DNA of 64,000 bases from Planctomycetota bacterium (GTDB lineage: Bacteria > Planctomycetota > Phycisphaerae > Phycisphaerales > UBA1924): positions 62,001-126,000 of the forward strand of contig CAUJHH010000027.1 of the NCBI GenBank assembly GCA_963204725.1. The letters run 5' to 3'. The notes beneath the pieces were generated by a model. It saw only the letters and a list, made by a program, of their open reading frames with translations, did not search any database and was not told where the DNA came from. A program made the translations under genes and the position numbers. Shown here piece after piece: positions 60,519-64,000 of this stretch. Position 1 is the stretch's first letter; every line of letters starts with the position of its first letter.

Positions 60519-60537
60519 CGGCTGTCGCCTCCCGAAC

Positions 60538-61044
60538 TCAGACTCTCAGGTACCCGAGGTGCAGTGCCGCGTGATTCAGGTGCATCCTCATCCACTCTTC
60601 CTTGGTCAAACGTCCGAAGACCGGGTTCGGCCCCGGCTCGCCGGCTCGGAGCCGCTCGACAGCGCGCCGCAGCCGCCCCGCGCCCTCCTCAACGCTCATC
60701 TCCTCAACGCCGTACGTCCCGTCGGGCGCGCCGTGGATCCTGAATCCCGGCTTCATGCGTGCCTGCCGCATCATCATCGGCTTCATCATCCGGCCGATGG
60801 CGCGCACGAACCACGGAGGGCTCATCGGATACCCATCGAAAGAGTAATCGATCCACGCCGCGAGGTGCCCCAGGATCTTCCCGGCCGACCACCTCCCACA
60901 GGTCGCCAGCGTTCCCGCTCGCGACGCCTGTTCGACCGCCCGGATCTCCCGCTCCAGGTCCTCCCACGAACGCAGCGTCAGCTCGCGGCAAAGAGCACCC
61001 GATTCTCCTCGGGCCCCGGTTGAATCATGTGTTCCCATGGCCAC
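60538..61044 (-). CDS. DUF1569-type protein (DinB-like fold)
   Basis: A 168-residue cytoplasmic protein. It has WSAGKILGHLAAWIDYSFDG, FRIHGAPDGTYGVEE and the C-terminal LTKEEWMRMHLNHAALHLGY, in which His residues could form a metal site as in DinB-like four-helix bundles. Function is unknown for the family. It sits 19 bases upstream of the Eis-like gene. Two Met codons (first and third) are possible starts; I keep the first. Confidence 0.72.
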   Translation of the reverse strand: MAMGTHDSTGARGESGALCRELTLRSWEDLEREIRAVEQASRAGTLATCGRWSAGKILGHLAAWIDYSFDGYPMSPPWFVRAIGRMMKPMMMRQARMKPGFRIHGAPDGTYGVEEMSVEEGAGRLRRAVERLRAGEPGPNPVFGRLTKEEWMRMHLNHAALHLGYLRV

Positions 61045-61111
61045 ATGCTACCGCCGGCGCACCCCGCGCGCTGCAGCCAAGCCGTGCCCGAACCCGCTGA
61101 TTCGACCCGCT

Positions 61112-61957
61112 TCAAAACAGGAACCTGACGCCCACGACAAACCCCCAGTCAACCTCCTGCCGCTCATCCACGGCGCTGTACACAGGAATCCGCGCCCCGA
61201 GCTCCCCTGCCCACCGCCGTGCCTCGTAGAGAAGCCCCGGCGCGAACAGAATCTCGTTGTCGCCGTTCGTCTCGTAGAGGCCGTTGAGCTCAAACACTGC
61301 GTACAGCGCGGCGTCGCTCTCCGCACCCCACGCGCTCGGCACCAGCCGGTACACATACGACGCGTCGTACCGCAAGGCGTCGGCCGGCCCGTCCCCGCCG
61401 AGGTTGTGCGTCGCGTCTCCGCCCGTGTTGAGCTTGAAGCGAGCCGCCGCGTTGAAGCCGTGCCGCCCTCGAATCGTCGTCGTCGCGGCACCGATGATCG
61501 GATCGACCGAGCCCGAGGTGAAGTTCCCGTCACCACTCGGGATCTCAGCCCCTGCCAGGAGCACGACACGCAGCGTGTCGAGCGTCCCCGAGTCCGACTT
61601 GTAGACGCGATACTTGAACACGATCTCGGGATCCGCAAGGCCGAACGCCGTGTCCGACCCGCCCCCCTCCATCTGGTCCTCGCGTCGTTCGAACGGAATG
61701 ACGGCCGTCAGAGCCAGGTCTTTCGTCAGCCCGGCGACCATACTCGTCTCCAGACGAAGCTGGTTGGTGGATTCGGTGTGATCGTCCGTCCCGCTTCCAT
61801 ACGGCGAGCGGCCATACGCCGTGAACTTTGCTCGCTCGTAGAGGTATACCACGCCCGGCGATGGCTGCGTCGCCGAGTCCATATTGAGGGCCTCCTGCCC
61901 GAGCACCGAACGACAGATGCCGATCGCCACGATCGCCGAAGTCGCTACACATCTCAT
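61112..61957 (-). CDS. Outer-membrane beta-barrel protein (phenol MetA-degradation/transporter type)
   Basis: A 281-residue exported protein with a signal peptide (ATSAIVAIGICRSVLG) and repeated amphipathic strands (TNQLRLETSMVAGLTKDLAL, LDTLRVVLLAGAEIPSGDGN, YDASYVYRLVPSAWG, DWGFVVGVRFLF). The chain ends in Phe, as in BAM substrates. The pattern (AxxPFE, AGxExPSGD) matches the family often annotated as 'transporter' or phenol MetA-pathway protein, which is also common in metal-resistance operons. It follows the HMA lipoprotein by 12 bases on the same strand. Confidence 0.78.
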   Translation of the reverse strand: MRCVATSAIVAIGICRSVLGQEALNMDSATQPSPGVVYLYERAKFTAYGRSPYGSGTDDHTESTNQLRLETSMVAGLTKDLALTAVIPFERREDQMEGGGSDTAFGLADPEIVFKYRVYKSDSGTLDTLRVVLLAGAEIPSGDGNFTSGSVDPIIGAATTTIRGRHGFNAAARFKLNTGGDATHNLGGDGPADALRYDASYVYRLVPSAWGAESDAALYAVFELNGLYETNGDNEILFAPGLLYEARRWAGELGARIPVYSAVDERQEVDWGFVVGVRFLF

Positions 61958-61969
61958 GGTGCGGCCTCC

Positions 61970-62383
61970 TCACTTCTTCTCGATCTTGATCAGCGTGAAC
62001 CCCGCCTGATCGATGGCTCTGGCGAGCATCGCCGGGGAGGGACGCGGCTCGCTCAGTCCCAGGTCGATCACGCCCGCCGCGAAATCGATCTTGATCTTCT
62101 CGACGCCTCGCACCCCCTCAAGCTGCTTGTCGACATTCGAGGCGCACAGCGGGCACGACAGCCCGTTCACAGCAAGCGTCACCTGCTCCGCATCGATCGG
62201 CTGCTTGGACGTCAGATACGTCCGCTCAGCCTCCGTCGCCGTGTGAACCACGCCCTCGCCCGGCTCGGCCTGCGCCGCCGCATCACCCGTACCTGTTGTC
62301 GCGGGCGTGCTCGCGCACCCGGCCACCGCCAACCCGCAAGCCAAGAGAACCGTCGCGCCAAACTGCCAGTGCTTCTGAAACAT
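61970..62383 (-). CDS. Lipoprotein with heavy-metal-associated (HMA) domain
   Basis: A 137-residue protein that starts at ATG 62383 after GGGAG. The signal peptide ends in a lipobox (LAVAGC), followed by an Ala/Gly/Glu linker. The C-terminal domain (QVTLAVNGLSCPLCASNVDK, then GVEKIKIDFAAGVIDLGLSE) is a ferredoxin-like HMA fold with the CPLC metal site; Leu replaces the usual Met before the first Cys. An HMA domain on a periplasmic lipid anchor would bind copper-like ions outside the cytoplasm, unlike ordinary cytoplasmic copper chaperones. Metal identity is inferred. Confidence 0.86.
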   Translation of the reverse strand: MFQKHWQFGATVLLACGLAVAGCASTPATTGTGDAAAQAEPGEGVVHTATEAERTYLTSKQPIDAEQVTLAVNGLSCPLCASNVDKQLEGVRGVEKIKIDFAAGVIDLGLSEPRPSPAMLARAIDQAGFTLIKIEKK

Positions 62384-62579
62384 GTGTATCTCCCGCGAGC
62401 CCGCGCCTGGGCACACGATGGTGTCCCGGCGCACGTCGCGCGCTGCGGCGGCCGTGCACACGCGTCGCGTGCGCAACATGGACCGCCAATGGGTCTAAGA
62501 GTTGTGATCGAATACTCAGGATTGATCGACGTACATACTCGTCACACCCGGCGCGCGGAATCCGCGCCGGGCGCCGACG

Positions 62580-62981
62580 CTACGTTCGCCACACACAGTG
62601 CGCCGCTTGCACGCTCTTTCCGAGCAAGACGTGCACCGGCGCTCCATCCAATGCCGCCGATACGGCCGGGAGGGCATCGACCCACCCGACAACCATTTCG
62701 GTCGTCGGCTCGATCCCCAGCACGATTGGCCGGTTCGAACCCGAATCGCTCGGTTGCGCCGGAGCCGGTTCCCGATCAGGAACCCCCGGAGCTGGCGACA
62801 TCTCGCACCCGCAAGCCGATGGCCCGCAGCAGCATCCGCACGTCTCAGTCGCAGCATCTCCAGCCGGCTCCACCGCGCAGGCGTCAACCTGCCCGGCTCG
62901 TCCGAGTTCGATGCTCTCCCCGCCGATACCCAGCGGCATCAGCGATCGAAGCACGAGGAATGTCACGAGGATCCAACGCAT
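62580..62981 (-). CDS. Cysteine-rich exported protein of unknown function
   Basis: A 133-residue protein with an N-terminal hydrophobic signal segment (WILVTFLVLRSLMPLGI) and a central cluster of seven cysteines (VDACAVEP, ETCGCCCGPSACGCEM), then a Pro-rich linker and an end with one more Cys (AAHCVW). I do not recognise a family. The cysteine cluster and the neighbouring HMA lipoprotein suggest a metal-binding role, but this is inference. The start at 62981 (GGAAAG upstream) opens the signal segment; a GTG at 63011 would add ten residues. The 196 bases between this gene and the HMA gene hold no clear element. Confidence 0.6.
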   Translation of the reverse strand: MRWILVTFLVLRSLMPLGIGGESIELGRAGQVDACAVEPAGDAATETCGCCCGPSACGCEMSPAPGVPDREPAPAQPSDSGSNRPIVLGIEPTTEMVVGWVDALPAVSAALDGAPVHVLLGKSVQAAHCVWRT

Positions 62982-63084
62982 GGAGCTTTCCGAAGGCACT
63001 TGACGCTTCACATTCTACCGACGACCGGGGCTCGGCGGTTCACGCGAATCTGATGCCCCGCACCGCTTGGGGTTTCAGTCCAAA

Positions 63085-63306
63085 TCAGCCCACCAGGCGT
63101 TCCGCTGCTCTTCGGAGCGGCGGAACCACCATGAGGGCAGTCGGCAGCGCCACCAGGAACCCGATCGCCGCACTCCGCATCCACACCCGCACGAACCCCG
63201 GCTCAAAGCCCCGGTTCACAATCGTCATCGCGAGCGACATCACGGTGCACATCACCACGCACATCAGCACCACAAACACGAAGTTCACCCGCGACCTCGA
63301 CGACAT
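63085..63306 (-). CDS. Small DUF2798-like membrane protein
   Basis: A 73-residue protein with two hydrophobic helices (VNFVFVVLMCVVMCTVMSLA and MRSAAIGFLVALPTALMVVP) joined by a polar loop, the DUF2798 layout, which ends VPPLRRAAERLVG. Its function is unknown. I use the Met at 63306. Confidence 0.72.
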   Translation of the reverse strand: MSSRSRVNFVFVVLMCVVMCTVMSLAMTIVNRGFEPGFVRVWMRSAAIGFLVALPTALMVVPPLRRAAERLVG

Positions 63307-63357
63307 CCGCCGAGCGTAGGCCGAGCCTCGTCGCCACATCTCTCGGCTCGCACCCGA

Positions 63358-64000
63358 TTAGCCGCCGCGTCGTTCTGTCGCCGGGCCCTCTCCGATAAAC
63401 CGGCCCGCTGCTGGCAGCGTCTCCGGGTCAACCCCGATCTGCCACACCCAGTCCATCAGGCGCACGCCCCAGCACATCTTGACGCACGGTGCCGCGACCA
63501 CATACCCCAGGGTCGCGCCGACGAGCACATCTGTCGGGTAGTGCGCGCCAAAGAGAATCCGCGAGCATCCAACCACGCCTGCGAGCGACCACGCCATCGT
63601 GCGAAGCTTCGGATACATCGCCGCGAGCCACACGCTCATCACGACCGCGTAGACCGTGTGCGAAGAAGGCATCGACCAGAGGTCCGACGAGATGTTCGCC
63701 CAGAACTCCCACGCATGCCGCACGCCAATCTCCGCACCGAACGGGTGCGCACCGAACGGACCGAGGAAGTCCAGGCTGCCGTATGTCTCGAGCATGTCCG
63801 GACGCGGCCGGGGCCTGCCCGTGAGCATCTTCATCGGGAGCGTCGCGATCGCCGCGAGCAGCATCGCCAGCAAGTAGTCCAGCAGCCGCCTTGCGTTCGG
63901 GCGATCGAGCTTCCACACCAGGACCGCGAGCAGGATCGCCATGCCGCCCTGCCCGTACTCGCCGAACCACCCGACAACTCGACGCAGATCGCCGCCGATC
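63358..64000 (-). CDS. PAP2-family membrane phosphatase, 5' end outside window
   Basis: Dephosphorylates lipid phosphates such as undecaprenyl diphosphate or phosphatidate at the membrane surface. All three motifs are present: KMLTGRPRP (KX6RP), MPSSHTVYA (PSGH-type) and SRILFGAHYPTD (SRX5HX3D), with about five membrane segments. The first Met in the window is at 63942, but the frame stays open to base 64000 with plausible coding (LRRVVGWFGEYGQGG). The true start therefore probably lies beyond the window. The C-terminus has a short polar tail. Confidence 0.88.
   Translation of the reverse strand, partial: IGGDLRRVVGWFGEYGQGGMAILLAVLVWKLDRPNARRLLDYLLAMLLAAIATLPMKMLTGRPRPRPDMLETYGSLDFLGPFGAHPFGAEIGVRHAWEFWANISSDLWSMPSSHTVYAVVMSVWLAAMYPKLRTMAWSLAGVVGCSRILFGAHYPTDVLVGATLGYVVAAPCVKMCWGVRLMDWVWQIGVDPETLPAAGRFIGEGPATERRGG

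Noticed and set aside
61037..63319. A 760-residue plus-strand reading frame
   Set aside because: Lies opposite the outer-membrane barrel, HMA and Cys-rich genes, which have clear signal peptides and motifs; the plus-strand product is Arg/His/Pro-rich without domains.

Overview
The window is high-GC bacterial DNA with tightly packed genes. It reads as a planctomycete, possibly in or near the Phycisphaerae. That placement is inferred from overall gene character, the giant secreted adhesin, the lipopolysaccharide-type outer-membrane genes and the T6SS gene set. There is no rRNA or marker phylogeny here to prove it. Intrinsic terminators have GC-rich stems with weak T tracts, and several genes use GTG or TTG starts.

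Positions 1-36,630 (all + strand) form a type VI secretion (T6SS) supercluster: tssL (cut by the window edge), tssM, a tagF-like gene, tssA, tssB, tssC, hcp, tagJ/impE-like, tssE, tssF, tssG, tssH/clpV, vgrG (tssI), a small spike-associated beta-domain protein, a LysM plus zinc-metallopeptidase protein that is a candidate effector, an unknown helical protein, and a PAAR spike tip. tssJ and tssK are not present and probably lie upstream. A complete two-partner secretion (TPS) pair sits inside the cluster, between tagF and tssA: a ShlB/FhaC-type outer-membrane transporter with its own promoter, and a 3,860-residue filamentous-haemagglutinin-like exoprotein with two families of internal repeats. 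A perfect 13-bp hairpin after hcp probably uncouples hcp expression from the genes behind it. vgrG has its own extended -10 promoter and a 5' stem-loop.

Positions 36,671-44,999 hold a multi-pass GT-C-like membrane protein, a secreted M16 peptidase, tRNA-Arg(ACG), rpsT (S20) with a readable promoter and terminator, a CPBP-family membrane protease, a small unknown protein, tRNA-Glu(CTC) with promoter and terminator, and an Hpt protein next to a response-regulator/diguanylate cyclase.

Positions 45,018-58,646 are mostly housekeeping and envelope genes: a PagL-like lipid A deacylase, slyX, gpmI, a peroxiredoxin, a YggS-type PLP protein, a Tat/lipoprotein amidase, a MscS channel, asparagine synthetase B, xylose isomerase, a membrane protein downstream of UDP-glucose dehydrogenase, a methyltransferase and a polyprenyl diphosphate synthase.

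Positions 58,669-64,000 (all - strand) hold a MarC protein, an Eis-like acetyltransferase, a DUF1569/DinB-like protein, an outer-membrane barrel of the phenol-MetA type, an HMA-domain lipoprotein and a cysteine-rich secreted protein (together a possible metal-handling group), a DUF2798 protein, and a PAP2 phosphatase cut by the window edge.
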